Source: a virus. From it: a DNA stretch of 39,834 bases. Of this stretch, positions 31,807 through 38,486 are shown in pieces; within the stretch, counting starts at the first letter, position 1, and the number at the start of each line of letters is the position of its first letter. The position numbers and the translations under genes are program-made. The notes under the pieces are model-generated. The model was not told the origin of the DNA, searched no databases, and saw only the letters and a program-made list of their open reading frames with translations. Location of the stretch: the IMG/VR virus record IMGVR_UViG_3300046513_000226, positions 1 through 39,834 of that record; one strand, 5' to 3'.

Positions 31807-32967
31807 TTACCTGATAGCCACCACCTTGCCGCCGCCGGTCATAATATCGTGGACCGCCGAAGCTGTGGCGTTCGCCGCCTTTTGCGCCGGTGCCGTCATC
31901 AGGTGGGCGTAAATCTTGGTGGTTTCCGTGCTGGCGTGGGCGAGAAGGCCGCCGACTTGGTCCAGTGATACCGAGCCGGACGAAAGACCAGCGGACGCGA
32001 AGAAGCGGCGAAGGTCGTGGCGCCAAAGCGACTCCGTAATACCGGCGGATTCCATCAAGCGCTTCCACGGCTTATGAACGTTGACCATGTGCTTACCTTT
32101 CCGGCGGCCGACCACGATATGCGGGTTACCAGCGATGCGCGGGATTTCCTTAAGCTTCTCACGCGCCAGGTCCGAAAGGGTTAGTACCTTTTCCCCCGTC
32201 TTAGAGTCCGGAAGGTGGAGTCCGTCTTCCTGTACCCAATCCCACCGCGCGGCCAAAATTTCGGTGAGGCGGGCGCCAGTGAACAAGAGAAGATAGACAA
32301 GACCGGTGAAGTGGGGGTCGGTCTTTTGCATCTTCTCAATGGCGATGAGAAGGCGCGCGGCCTCATCGGCGCGGGGGTATCTTTTCCGCTTCTTCTCTTT
32401 GTTGCGCTCGATATCGACCGGGTTCGAATTCTTCGGCCGCCACTTCCATTTTTCCGCGAGTTCCATGCCTTTGGAGAGGATGTCGCAAGCTCGGTTCGCT
32501 CGCGTCTTCTTCCCTTGCTTGGTGATGTGGTCATGCATGCGCGTCACGTCTTCTTCCGTGATGTCCGCGACCGCCGTATCTTTCTTGAGGAAGGGCACGA
32601 TATGGACCCGGTAAAGGGACTCCACGTCGCGGGCCTGAGAAGGCTTGTTCTTCACCAAGGCGTGCTTCTCGTAATGATCCTTCGCGAGCATTTCGATAGT
32701 GGGTCGGTCGCCGAGCTTCATCAATTCGCCCGCCGGATCCTCGCCCTTCGCCACGCGGGCCAGCAATTCTTTAGCCCGCTCGCGGGCGGCGGTGAGCGTT
32801 AGAAATTGCTCATCGGCCAACTTCATGTTGCGTTGCTTGCCCGCCTTGGTGCGATAATAAAGATACCAAGTGGACTTTGTGGCCCCGTAGCGGAGACGTA
32901 GGCCGGGGGTCTTCGGGTCGTTCCATTGTGTTCCGGCCGGGCCGGTCTTCGAAAACTTATCGCTCAT
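31807..32967 (-). CDS. int: Tyrosine recombinase (phage integrase)
   Basis: 386 residues. The N-terminal DUF4102-like arm-binding part (GLRLRYGATKSTWYLYYRTKAGKQRNMKLA) and core-binding domain are followed by a catalytic domain with Arg233 (TGARLTEILAARWD), Lys256, His317-Arg320 (WRHDLRR), His344 (LLAHASTETT) and nucleophile Tyr353 (KIYAHL). It should insert phage DNA into a tRNA-Phe gene, whose 3' half lies 0.5 kb away at 33484. The start overlaps the stop of the secreted-protein gene (ATGA), so both are expressed from the operator-bearing promoter at 33294. Confidence 0.93.
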   Translation of the reverse strand: MSDKFSKTGPAGTQWNDPKTPGLRLRYGATKSTWYLYYRTKAGKQRNMKLADEQFLTLTAARERAKELLARVAKGEDPAGELMKLGDRPTIEMLAKDHYEKHALVKNKPSQARDVESLYRVHIVPFLKKDTAVADITEEDVTRMHDHITKQGKKTRANRACDILSKGMELAEKWKWRPKNSNPVDIERNKEKKRKRYPRADEAARLLIAIEKMQKTDPHFTGLVYLLLFTGARLTEILAARWDWVQEDGLHLPDSKTGEKVLTLSDLAREKLKEIPRIAGNPHIVVGRRKGKHMVNVHKPWKRLMESAGITESLWRHDLRRFFASAGLSSGSVSLDQVGGLLAHASTETTKIYAHLMTAPAQKAANATASAVHDIMTGGGKVVAIR

Positions 32968-33248
32968 TCTTCGGGCTCAACAAGAACGTTGCTATTAGGG
33001 GCGAGGGTGACCCGGTAGTAAACCCGGTTCGTCATCCCGGCGCCTTCGACCCGGCATGCAACACGGAGCACGTCACCATAGGCATCGGCGCCGTTGCTAT
33101 TGATCGTTCGGATGGTGGGGCAGTTGTAGCCGTGGCGTTCAATCGATAACTGCAAAAGCTCTTTGGACTTCTCGGAAAAGCCGCCTTCCTCGGCGAGCGC
33201 CGGAAGGCCCACGGCCACGCCGAGCGCGACCAGAATTGCCGTTTTCAT
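32964..33248 (-). CDS. Small exported protein upstream of integrase (94 aa)
   Basis: A classical signal peptide MKTAILVALGVAVGLPALA is followed by a mature part starting EEGGFSEKSKELL with two cysteines (in YNCPT and VACRV) that could form a disulfide in the periplasm. The AGGAAG ribosome binding site precedes the ATG at 33248. It is the first gene of the integrase transcript. Function unknown; a small exported protein coupled to integrase could be a lysogenic-conversion or superinfection-exclusion factor, by inference only. Confidence 0.6.
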   Translation of the reverse strand: MKTAILVALGVAVGLPALAEEGGFSEKSKELLQLSIERHGYNCPTIRTINSNGADAYGDVLRVACRVEGAGMTNRVYYRVTLAPNSNVLVEPEE

Positions 33249-33293
33249 CAAAATGGTTCTTCCTGTTTTGGGCCATAGCCTAAGACCTCACGC

Positions 33294-33321
33294 ATTATAT
33301 GGCTATGCATCATGCATACAG
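33294..33321 (-). promoter_or_regulatory. Integrase-operon promoter with operator
   Basis: Minus strand CTGTAT (33321-33316) and TATAAT (33299-33294), 16 bases apart, with the perfect 15-bp dyad TATGCATCATGCATA (33304-33318) lying across the -35 and spacer. It should drive the exported-protein gene and int. Confidence 0.65.
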
Positions 33322-33357
33322 GGGTAGGGGCTCTAAATCAATGTCGTGCAATGGCGG

Positions 33358-33379
33358 CTTGGTAGCACATTGGTAGCAG
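33358..33379 (+). repeat. attP arm-type repeat, left copy
   Basis: A 22-base sequence containing two TTGGTAGCA units separated by CA. It is identical to 33594-33615 on the other side of the tRNA-derived core. Paired direct repeats flanking a core are typical integrase arm-binding sites. Confidence 0.6.
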
Positions 33380-33483
33380 ATTATTAACATGAGGTGACAA
33401 AAGCTAACAAGCAATAAAAACCTAAGTTATTGAAATTGCAACGCGTTGACATCTGTCAACATGATCTGACATAGGCGGTGTGA

Positions 33484-33531
33484 GGATTGAAAATCCGCGT
33501 GTCGCTGGTTCGATTCCGGCTCTGGGCACCA
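33484..33531 (+). other. attP core: 3' half of tRNA-Phe (GAA)
   Basis: GGATTGAAAATCC (anticodon GAA in its loop), CTGGTTCGATTCCGG (T arm) and an acceptor end TCTGGGCACCA form the 3' half of a tRNA-Phe. There is no matching 5' half: upstream of the anticodon arm the sequence loses tRNA pairing (GAGGA opposite TCCGC has a mismatch). Phages that integrate at tRNA genes carry this 3' half so that the host gene is restored. It is therefore the likely attP crossover region, not a functional tRNA. Confidence 0.75.
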
Positions 33532-33593
33532 CCTTGATTTTCCTAAATAATTAACGATTTTTTGGCTCACCGAAAACCGCCCGTTTTGGCTCC

Positions 33594-33615
33594 CTTGGTA
33601 GCACATTGGTAGCAG
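33594..33615 (+). repeat. attP arm-type repeat, right copy
   Basis: Second copy of the 22-base direct repeat with two TTGGTAGCA units. A further TGGTAGCA follows at 33625-33632. Together with 33358-33379 it flanks the core by about 60-140 bases. Confidence 0.6.
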
Positions 33616-33639
33616 CGCTAAACGTGGTAGCAAGGGCCG

Positions 33640-33669
33640 AAAAAAGAATGGCCCGCACGATGGCGGGCC
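33640..33669 (-). terminator. Terminator of the rightmost leftward operon
   Basis: Minus strand stem GGCCCGC/GCGGGCC (33669-33650) with a six-base loop, followed by ATTCTTTTTTCGG. It lies about 60 bases after the DUF4031 stop and isolates the early operon from attP. Confidence 0.75.
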
Positions 33670-33727
33670 GGTCTAGCAATCTCGATAGCGGTTCACATCC
33701 TCGCCGCGCTCACGCTCCATCCGGAGC

Positions 33728-34165
33728 CTATACGGCGAAGCGGGATAACGGTGTTGGAAGTGACCCGGCTTCGGCTTCGGCGCTAAAACCGGTTGTCCCC
33801 ACATCCACGGTTTCGGCCACCTCTTCCCGGCGCACCGTTCCCACATCCGCCACCGGGTCCAGGCGTTCAAGGTTTGCTTCATTCGGCGCGCTTGCTTCCT
33901 TTGAGGGTTCGGCTTCATGGGCGGCGCATTCCTTGGCTTTGGCCAGAAGCCCCCGGCGGGTGGATTCGACAGCGCCGAGCGCGATGGCCCGGCGTCGTGT
34001 TGCTTTGCAGATGTCATAATGAGGGGCGCCCGGCTTATCCTGAAACCACCGGCGGATGCCTAGCGCTTCCGCCACAGTGTGAAGCTCCACCAGGCTATCG
34101 GCCGCCATGTGGCACGTGACCATGCGGCCGACTTTGTAGCGTGGCGGATCCACGTAAACGGTCAT
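33728..34165 (-). CDS. DUF4031 protein with extended C-terminus (145 aa)
   Basis: The N-terminal 70 residues (MTVYVDPPRYKVGRMVTCHMAADSLVELHTVAEALGIRRWFQDKPGAPHYDICKATRRRAIALGAVES) are a clear DUF4031 domain, a small family of unknown role common in phages. The following Ala/Glu-rich tail is low in complexity and not part of the usual family length. I chose the ATG at 34165, which overlaps the previous stop (ATGA). It is the last intact gene of the operon headed by the sliding clamp unit. Confidence 0.75.
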   Translation of the reverse strand: MTVYVDPPRYKVGRMVTCHMAADSLVELHTVAEALGIRRWFQDKPGAPHYDICKATRRRAIALGAVESTRRGLLAKAKECAAHEAEPSKEASAPNEANLERLDPVADVGTVRREEVAETVDVGTTGFSAEAEAGSLPTPLSRFAV

Positions 34166-34326
34166 GGTGCCTTCTTCTCGCCGTTTATCCGCAAGAGGGC
34201 AACCACCGCCATGGCAAGGGCTACGCCGCCGGAATCGACCGGTGTTGAAAGCCCTACGCAATGCGCGGCGGCGTTTGTGCAGATGACGGCGAAAACGAAA
34301 TCAAAAGCGGTCTTAATATATGTCAT
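34162..34326 (-). CDS. Small membrane protein (54 aa)
   Basis: Starts MTYIKTAFDFVFAVICTNAAAH and ends RINGEKKAP. Two hydrophobic segments (residues about 6-20 and 33-45) suggest a hairpin membrane protein. Its start overlaps the DUF1643 stop and its stop overlaps the DUF4031 start, both as ATGA, so the reading frame is embedded in the operon and very likely translated. Function unknown. Confidence 0.6.
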   Translation of the reverse strand: MTYIKTAFDFVFAVICTNAAAHCVGLSTPVDSGGVALAMAVVALLRINGEKKAP

Positions 34327-34826
34327 GGCGCAAAATACGCCTTCGGTTGCCTCGCGGCCGCGATGTAAAGCGGGTGGCCGGGATGCCCGTCCGCCGTCAC
34401 CTTGAGCGCCGCCAAGTTGGCTTCATCGTACCGCCGGGTAAAGGCGCGGCCACGGTCACGGAAGGCGCCGTGGGTTCCCCATGCGCAGATGATGGTTTCA
34501 GCGCTCCGGACGATGGCGGCGAGGTGGTTGTCGTTGTCCGGGCCGATGGGGTCCCGATGGGAATAGAGCGCTTCCGGCTTGGTGGTCCGCAAGGCGAAGA
34601 GGTTGCCCACGATGAGGCCGCCGAAGCCCCACGCCTTTGCGAAGCCGATACACCGGCGGATAGTGGGGTCGTCTTGCTCCGCGTCCGCCGTGGACGGGTT
34701 GAGCATGATAAAGGCGACAAGCGGCTCGCCTACATCCCAATGCCTTTCGAGGCGGTAGCGGTAGGCGCCGCAAGCGGACACCACGGCGGTGGAAGATGGT
34801 TTGTTACCGAAAAGATCAAGCGTCAT
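34323..34826 (-). CDS. DUF1643 family protein
   Basis: 167 residues. The segment YRYRLERHWDVGEPLVAFIMLNPSTADAEQDDPTIRRCIGFAKAWGFGGLIVGNLFALRTTKP is the DUF1643 signature, found in phages and bacteria with unknown activity. The N-terminus MTLDLFGN resembles the bacterial sliding-clamp-binding motif QL(S/D)LF, interesting because a clamp gene lies two genes upstream. C-terminal GHPLYIAAARQPKAY is also typical. Coupled by ATGA to both neighbours. Confidence 0.85.
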   Translation of the reverse strand: MTLDLFGNKPSSTAVVSACGAYRYRLERHWDVGEPLVAFIMLNPSTADAEQDDPTIRRCIGFAKAWGFGGLIVGNLFALRTTKPEALYSHRDPIGPDNDNHLAAIVRSAETIICAWGTHGAFRDRGRAFTRRYDEANLAALKVTADGHPGHPLYIAAARQPKAYFAP

Positions 34827-35095
34827 GCCCGAACCTCGATAGCGTAGACCTCAACCGGAGCCGGGCCGAAGTGTGGGTGGGTGATGGTTTTCCGAGTGAA
34901 CCCGCGCCATGGCAATTCCATGGTTCGCTCCGGGTCGCCGCGCTTTGGATAGCCCTTCGTCAAGACGATGCCGTCGAACTGTTGGCCTTCAAGCCGCTTC
35001 GTCCAGTAGGGGGAAACTAGCCGGAATTCTTCGGGCTTAGTCCCGGCGCGGATGGCGTCAAAATATTCTTCCTTCAAGGCAAGGTACAATTTCAT
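34823..35095 (-). CDS. ASCH/PUA-like domain protein (90 aa)
   Basis: MKLYLALKEEYFDAIRAGTKPEEFRLVSPYWTKRL followed by FDGIVLTKGYPKRGDPERTMELPWRGFTRKTITHPHFGP is the pattern of small ASCH-domain proteins (PUA-like beta barrel). The K..E.R sequence after the first helix (KPEEFR) is characteristic. The family is thought to bind RNA or modified nucleotides. It follows the clamp gene by 9 bases. Confidence 0.75.
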   Translation of the reverse strand: MKLYLALKEEYFDAIRAGTKPEEFRLVSPYWTKRLEGQQFDGIVLTKGYPKRGDPERTMELPWRGFTRKTITHPHFGPAPVEVYAIEVRA

Positions 35096-35104
35096 CGCTT
35101 CACC

Positions 35105-36322
35105 TCAAATCCGCATTGGCATGAGAACGGCCAATTCACCTTCCGGCGAGTTCTTGGCTCGCATCAGGAAAGGCGAGCTTGGGGAGTCAATCCTCATTTC
35201 CAGCCAGTCCGAGCCGAACGCCTTGGCCATGGTGGCGAGGTATTTGGCATTGAAGCCGAACGGTTCGAACTTACCACCGACCTCGGCGCGAGCCTCGCCG
35301 GTCATTCGGCCTTCGCTAAACTTGGTCCCGCTGGATAGCTCAACGGCTTCGCCATCCCGTGGCGAAATCTGTAGGGCGTGGCCGTCCGACATGCCTTTGA
35401 GCATGGAAGCGAACCGGCGGACATCACCGGCATGGATTGCGGCCGTGACGGTATCCGGCGAACCCTTCGGCACCACCCGGCGCCAGTCCGGGAAGTTCCC
35501 GTCGATGAGCTTGGTCGTAATCGTCCAGTCGTCGGAAGAGAAACTAGCAAGCTGGTTATACCACCCGGCGGATCTTTGAGCATATCCGGCGAGCGGGTTG
35601 TTTGTCGCCTCTCTATAATCGCCGTGGAAACGCGCGATGCATTGAGCGGTGCCGATGATACCGGCGATGGCGTCAATCGCTTCGTTGGGCACGATAGGCC
35701 GCATGGCCCACGCTTCGAGCGAGCCCGGCGCCAACTTCGTTTCACGGGTTCCGAGCTTATGGCCATCGGTGGCGATGGCGCGAAGTGTGTCCGTGTCGAG
35801 TTCGAAGCAAACGCCATTGAGGTAATAGCGGGTTTCCTCCGTAGACACGAAGGGCGCGGTGAGGGCTAGAAGGTGGGCAAGAACGCCTTCGGGCATAGGG
35901 AAGCCACGGGCGAAGACGGTGGGCGTTTGGAGCTTCGGCGCGTCCGCCGGGTCCAAGGGGTAAAGCGCGGCGTTGTAGCGTCCGCATTTGATCGTAACGG
36001 CGGCGGCATCCCGCGCCTTCTCGAAGCTAATGGTTTCGCCGTCCGCATTGGATACGAAGGCCAAGAGCGTCTTTAATGGCAACGCCACGGCTCCCATTCC
36101 TTCGGCGGCAAGTGTGGCTTCCAGGCTCAAGTCGATGCCGTACCACGCCACCTTCATCCGGGCGCCGAGCCCGTCAAACGCAAGCACTACATAGTTCAAG
36201 ATTGGGGTGGTATTGCTTTTCTCGGCGTGCTTGGCGAGAAGCTTAAGGCGGGCCGTGAAGGCGCGGGCATCAACGGAGCCGCTGATTTCGCCCGGTCTAG
36301 AGTCGTTAGGCGTCTTTCCCAT
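35105..36322 (-). CDS. DNA polymerase III beta sliding clamp homologue
   Basis: 405 residues, somewhat longer than DnaN (about 370). Family landmarks are in order: SVDARAFTARLKLLAKHAEKSNTTPILNYVVL at the start, TRYYLNGVCFELDTDTLRAIATDGHKLGTRE in the middle domain, LIDGNFPDWRRVVPKGSP at the domain 2-3 joint, and the C-terminal FGFNAKYLATMAKAFGSDW...SSPFLMRAKNSPEGELAVLMPMRI. It should form a ring that tethers polymerase to DNA. No phage DNA polymerase is visible, so it presumably works with host DNA polymerase III or another clamp client. It lies one base after the 36324 gene behind a LexA-type promoter. Confidence 0.88.
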   Translation of the reverse strand: MGKTPNDSRPGEISGSVDARAFTARLKLLAKHAEKSNTTPILNYVVLAFDGLGARMKVAWYGIDLSLEATLAAEGMGAVALPLKTLLAFVSNADGETISFEKARDAAAVTIKCGRYNAALYPLDPADAPKLQTPTVFARGFPMPEGVLAHLLALTAPFVSTEETRYYLNGVCFELDTDTLRAIATDGHKLGTRETKLAPGSLEAWAMRPIVPNEAIDAIAGIIGTAQCIARFHGDYREATNNPLAGYAQRSAGWYNQLASFSSDDWTITTKLIDGNFPDWRRVVPKGSPDTVTAAIHAGDVRRFASMLKGMSDGHALQISPRDGEAVELSSGTKFSEGRMTGEARAEVGGKFEPFGFNAKYLATMAKAFGSDWLEMRIDSPSSPFLMRAKNSPEGELAVLMPMRI

Positions 36323-36323
36323 T

Positions 36324-36530
36324 TCAGTTGCTCCACGTGTCCAGGTATTCGCCGGTAGGGCTGATGAAGTCGGCGGCGCGGGCATCACGCCAGCGGGTTT
36401 CGAAGCCGCCACCTTCGGCCGGGCGCTCCTCTTCGATGGTGACGATGAGCTTTCCGCGCCAGCTAATGCGGTGGCCGGTTTCACCGGTGAACTTCCAACC
36501 ACCGGAGACATGAGACTTGAACAAACGCAT
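36324..36530 (-). CDS. Small protein leading the clamp operon (68 aa)
   Basis: Sequence MRLFKSHVSGGWKFTGETGHRISWRGKLIVTIEEERPAEGGGFETRWRDARAADF... looks like a single small beta sheet ('RISWRGKLIVTIEEE...ETRWRDA'). GAAGGAAGG precedes the ATG at 36530. Nothing can be said about function. It is the first gene behind the LexA-type box, and the clamp start follows its stop by one base. Confidence 0.6.
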   Translation of the reverse strand: MRLFKSHVSGGWKFTGETGHRISWRGKLIVTIEEERPAEGGGFETRWRDARAADFISPTGEYLDTWSN

Positions 36531-36805
36531 GCGATACCTTCCTTCGATGCCATAGGAATACGTTCCTACAACATCCTTATACGACTGTTGAGGTGTGGGG
36601 ACGAACCGAGAACAAATTTTTTTCGGGAACGTTGCTCGAACGTTTAACGGGTGAATACGATCAAAGATTGCATTTTGTCCATGTGACACATTGCAGAACT
36701 TTGAACGAAGTAAGTGACAACTAATTAAGTGTGTCGCTTTTGTCATAGATGGTTTCCTTTGCGACTTGAGATCGGTGGGCGGCATTCCCATTCAGCCGGG
36801 GCCTA
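36531..36805 (-). promoter_or_regulatory. Control region of the clamp operon
   Basis: A 275-base gene-free stretch with low GC. On the minus strand it holds the direct repeat GTTC-N7-GTTC (plus coordinates 36627-36641), the inverted repeat TAGGAA-TACG-TTCCTA (36552-36567), and several GTGACA/TGTCAC words (36680-36750). TATAAG (about 36581-36576) may be a -10 box. I cannot fix the -35. Confidence 0.45.
36627..36641 (-). promoter_or_regulatory. LexA-type box (GTTC-N7-GTTC)
   Basis: Minus strand GTTCGAGCAACGTTC is an exact direct repeat GTTC-N7-GTTC, the known LexA-binding form in alphaproteobacteria. It lies about 100 bases before the first gene of the clamp operon, so host SOS induction could switch this operon on. 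Confidence 0.55.
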
Positions 36806-37507
36806 TCAAGCTGGCGCCTCGCGTTTCTTCGACCGAATTCCGGCGGAAAGTGCTTCTTGCCAAGCGGTGTCGCGGTCTATGATGTCCGTGACGGCATCAA
36901 ACTCGCGTTGCATTTGGTCCAACGTCATGCCCGCCAGGTCGGCGGCAAACTCGCGTATAGCGCTAGCGTCGGCAAGTTCTTGCGGGTTGATGCACGGCGC
37001 GTCTTTCCCGCCTTCGAACACGTATTCTTTCCAATGCGTCCAGCACCAACGGCCGTCGCGGTGTTTCAGGAAGCCCCAACGGCGCCCAATTCCACCGCGC
37101 CACACGATTGTGATTATCTTCCTATTGGTGCTGACGAAGTGACCGGTGACGCCACTAGGCCACTTATGTGAATCCCATCGGCCAAGAACGCGGTGGCAAT
37201 GCTCCGCCGGGCGATAGGTGAGGCGGAAGGCACGGACGATTTGGCGAGTTATCGAGAAGCCGCCAAGGCCGTCCGGTGTGGCCACTTCTTCCACGTATGG
37301 CGTGAGCGGGAACGTCCAGAAATCCCACGGGTGGTCGTGGCAGTCCGGATCCGCATCGCCACGGTGGAAGATGTGGAATCGGAGACGGCCAAGCCATGCG
37401 CGTGTCATGTAAGGGGTGTCGTGATGGCCTTCGGCGCCATAGATGGTGTGGAAGCCGAAGAGGCCGGTGGCAGATTTATGCGGCTTGTTCTTTGCTGGTG
37501 CCGTCAT
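36806..37507 (-). CDS. Cupin-like conserved phage protein (233 aa)
   Basis: The stretch RLRFHIFHRGDADPDCHDHPWDFWTFPLTPYVEEV (residues 41-75) followed by YRPAEHCHRVLGRWD (99-113) has the histidine spacing of a cupin metal site (HDH...E...H). It occurs, from memory, in many phages as an uncharacterised protein. Many Trp and His residues and a C-terminal helical domain (AIREFAADLAGMTLDQMQREFDAV) complete it. Whether it is an oxygenase or a binding protein is unknown. ATGA overlap with the upstream gene. Confidence 0.65.
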   Translation of the reverse strand: MTAPAKNKPHKSATGLFGFHTIYGAEGHHDTPYMTRAWLGRLRFHIFHRGDADPDCHDHPWDFWTFPLTPYVEEVATPDGLGGFSITRQIVRAFRLTYRPAEHCHRVLGRWDSHKWPSGVTGHFVSTNRKIITIVWRGGIGRRWGFLKHRDGRWCWTHWKEYVFEGGKDAPCINPQELADASAIREFAADLAGMTLDQMQREFDAVTDIIDRDTAWQEALSAGIRSKKREAPA

Positions 37508-37983
37508 GCGGCTACTTCCTTCTTTGGCTGGTTACGCCGCATCACCACCCGAAACCCGAAGGACTCGACGAGGCTGACAAAACGGCTAAGTGTGGGGTCG
37601 CGGTGGCGCTTGAGCCACGAATAGAAAGAGTTCGATGCCACCGAAGTGGTGGCCCGCAATTCCTTCGTGGAAAGCTTTTCGTCACGGCGGGCTTGGTCGA
37701 TTGCCGCCATGGCTATGCTTATGTTGTGCAGACTGTAGACGGGATGCGGCGGCGTGGTGCCGACCATCACGATTTCGAAGCCAAGGGTTTGGGCCACGGC
37801 CACAAGGTTCGCCAGTTGCGGCGAGCGTCCAGCGCTCCGCCAGGCATAGAAGGAGTTCACGGAAACACCGGACTTCTCTTCCATGTCGCCGAGTTCCATG
37901 CCGAGCAAAACGCGCTCTTTGGAAAGGGCGTTCATTGCGGTGCGCTGGTCGGCAAGATCATATTCGCCTTCGTTGAGTGTCAT
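37504..37983 (-). CDS. Double helix-turn-helix regulator (159 aa)
   Basis: Contains two similar HTH units in tandem. Repeat 1 (about 22-73): LLGMELGDMEEKSGVSVNSFYAWRSAGRSPQLANLVAVAQTLGFEIVM. Repeat 2 (about 99-149): DEKLSTKELRATTSVASNSFYSWLKRHRDPTLSRFVSLVESFGFRVVM. Each has an XRE-type fold with the shared SFY.W recognition section and a GF(E/R)(I/V)VM end. A single chain with two HTH domains could bind a two-site operator. Phage regulator or replication factor. I chose ATG 37983; upstream starts overlap the HNH gene. Confidence 0.7.
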   Translation of the reverse strand: MTLNEGEYDLADQRTAMNALSKERVLLGMELGDMEEKSGVSVNSFYAWRSAGRSPQLANLVAVAQTLGFEIVMVGTTPPHPVYSLHNISIAMAAIDQARRDEKLSTKELRATTSVASNSFYSWLKRHRDPTLSRFVSLVESFGFRVVMRRNQPKKEVAA

Positions 37984-38486
37984 GCCGCGCGCTCCATCCG
38001 CATCCGGTCGCGCAACCTGATTTTTTCCGGCGCCGACAAGTTTCCTGCGATTTGATTGCATTCGTGGTGGGCCAAGAACCTGTTGGCGAGGTGGTCCGGG
38101 CCGCCGTGGGCAATACAAACTAGGTGCTCTGTGGTCGCCTCATAGGCTGGCGGAACTGGCGTTCCGGGCGGCGCCACGACCTCGCCGCAAAAGAAGCATT
38201 CGGAGCCGTCACGCTTCACAAGGGCGCCGTATAGCTGGCGGAGTTTCGAGTTTGAGCGCTTGCGGCGGGTCGCTGCGAGCGCAATGGAACCGTTGGCGTT
38301 GTAGACGCGGACGATTTCGAGAAGTGCAACGGGCCACCTTTGGGCGCCGTTGCGGTTCTTGTGCACGATGTGCGTTCCCGTGCTGGTGCGGACCCGTAGC
38401 ACCTCCCATTCGGAAGTCGGTTCCAACACCTCGGCACCGTTTTCGGTAAGCCACACCGCGAAGTGATCAAGGTCGCGGACGGTCAT
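37980..38486 (-). CDS. HNH endonuclease-like protein
   Basis: 168 residues. The C-terminal part has an HNH nuclease with a zinc knuckle: CFFC (residues 97-100), TEHLVCIAHGG (Glu120-His121), NRFLAHHECNQIAG (Asn135, His140/141, Cys143). The N-terminal 60 residues form a small separate alpha/beta domain. It may nick DNA during replication, recombination or packaging. In many phages HNH proteins assist terminase, but this one lies with the Topo VI-A-like gene rather than near terL. Confidence 0.8.
   Translation of the reverse strand: MTVRDLDHFAVWLTENGAEVLEPTSEWEVLRVRTSTGTHIVHKNRNGAQRWPVALLEIVRVYNANGSIALAATRRKRSNSKLRQLYGALVKRDGSECFFCGEVVAPPGTPVPPAYEATTEHLVCIAHGGPDHLANRFLAHHECNQIAGNLSAPEKIRLRDRMRMERAA

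Noticed and set aside
33484-33531. Functional tRNA gene
   Set aside because: No 5' half (acceptor 5' strand, D arm) is present and the anticodon stem loses pairing on its 5' side, so it is an attachment-site remnant.
33427-33633. Minus-strand frame reading WCPEPESNQRHADFQS across the att region
   Set aside because: This is the familiar artefact produced by translating antisense tRNA sequence; it marks the tRNA-Phe 3' half, not a protein.
33673-33918. Basic, Trp/Arg-rich minus-strand frame overlapping the DUF4031 tail and ending just before the terminator
   Set aside because: Its ending (YRLRMERERGEDVNRYRDC) looks protein-like, but most of it overlaps DUF4031 in another frame, composition is typical of an off-frame reading of GC-rich DNA, and no ribosome binding site is clear.
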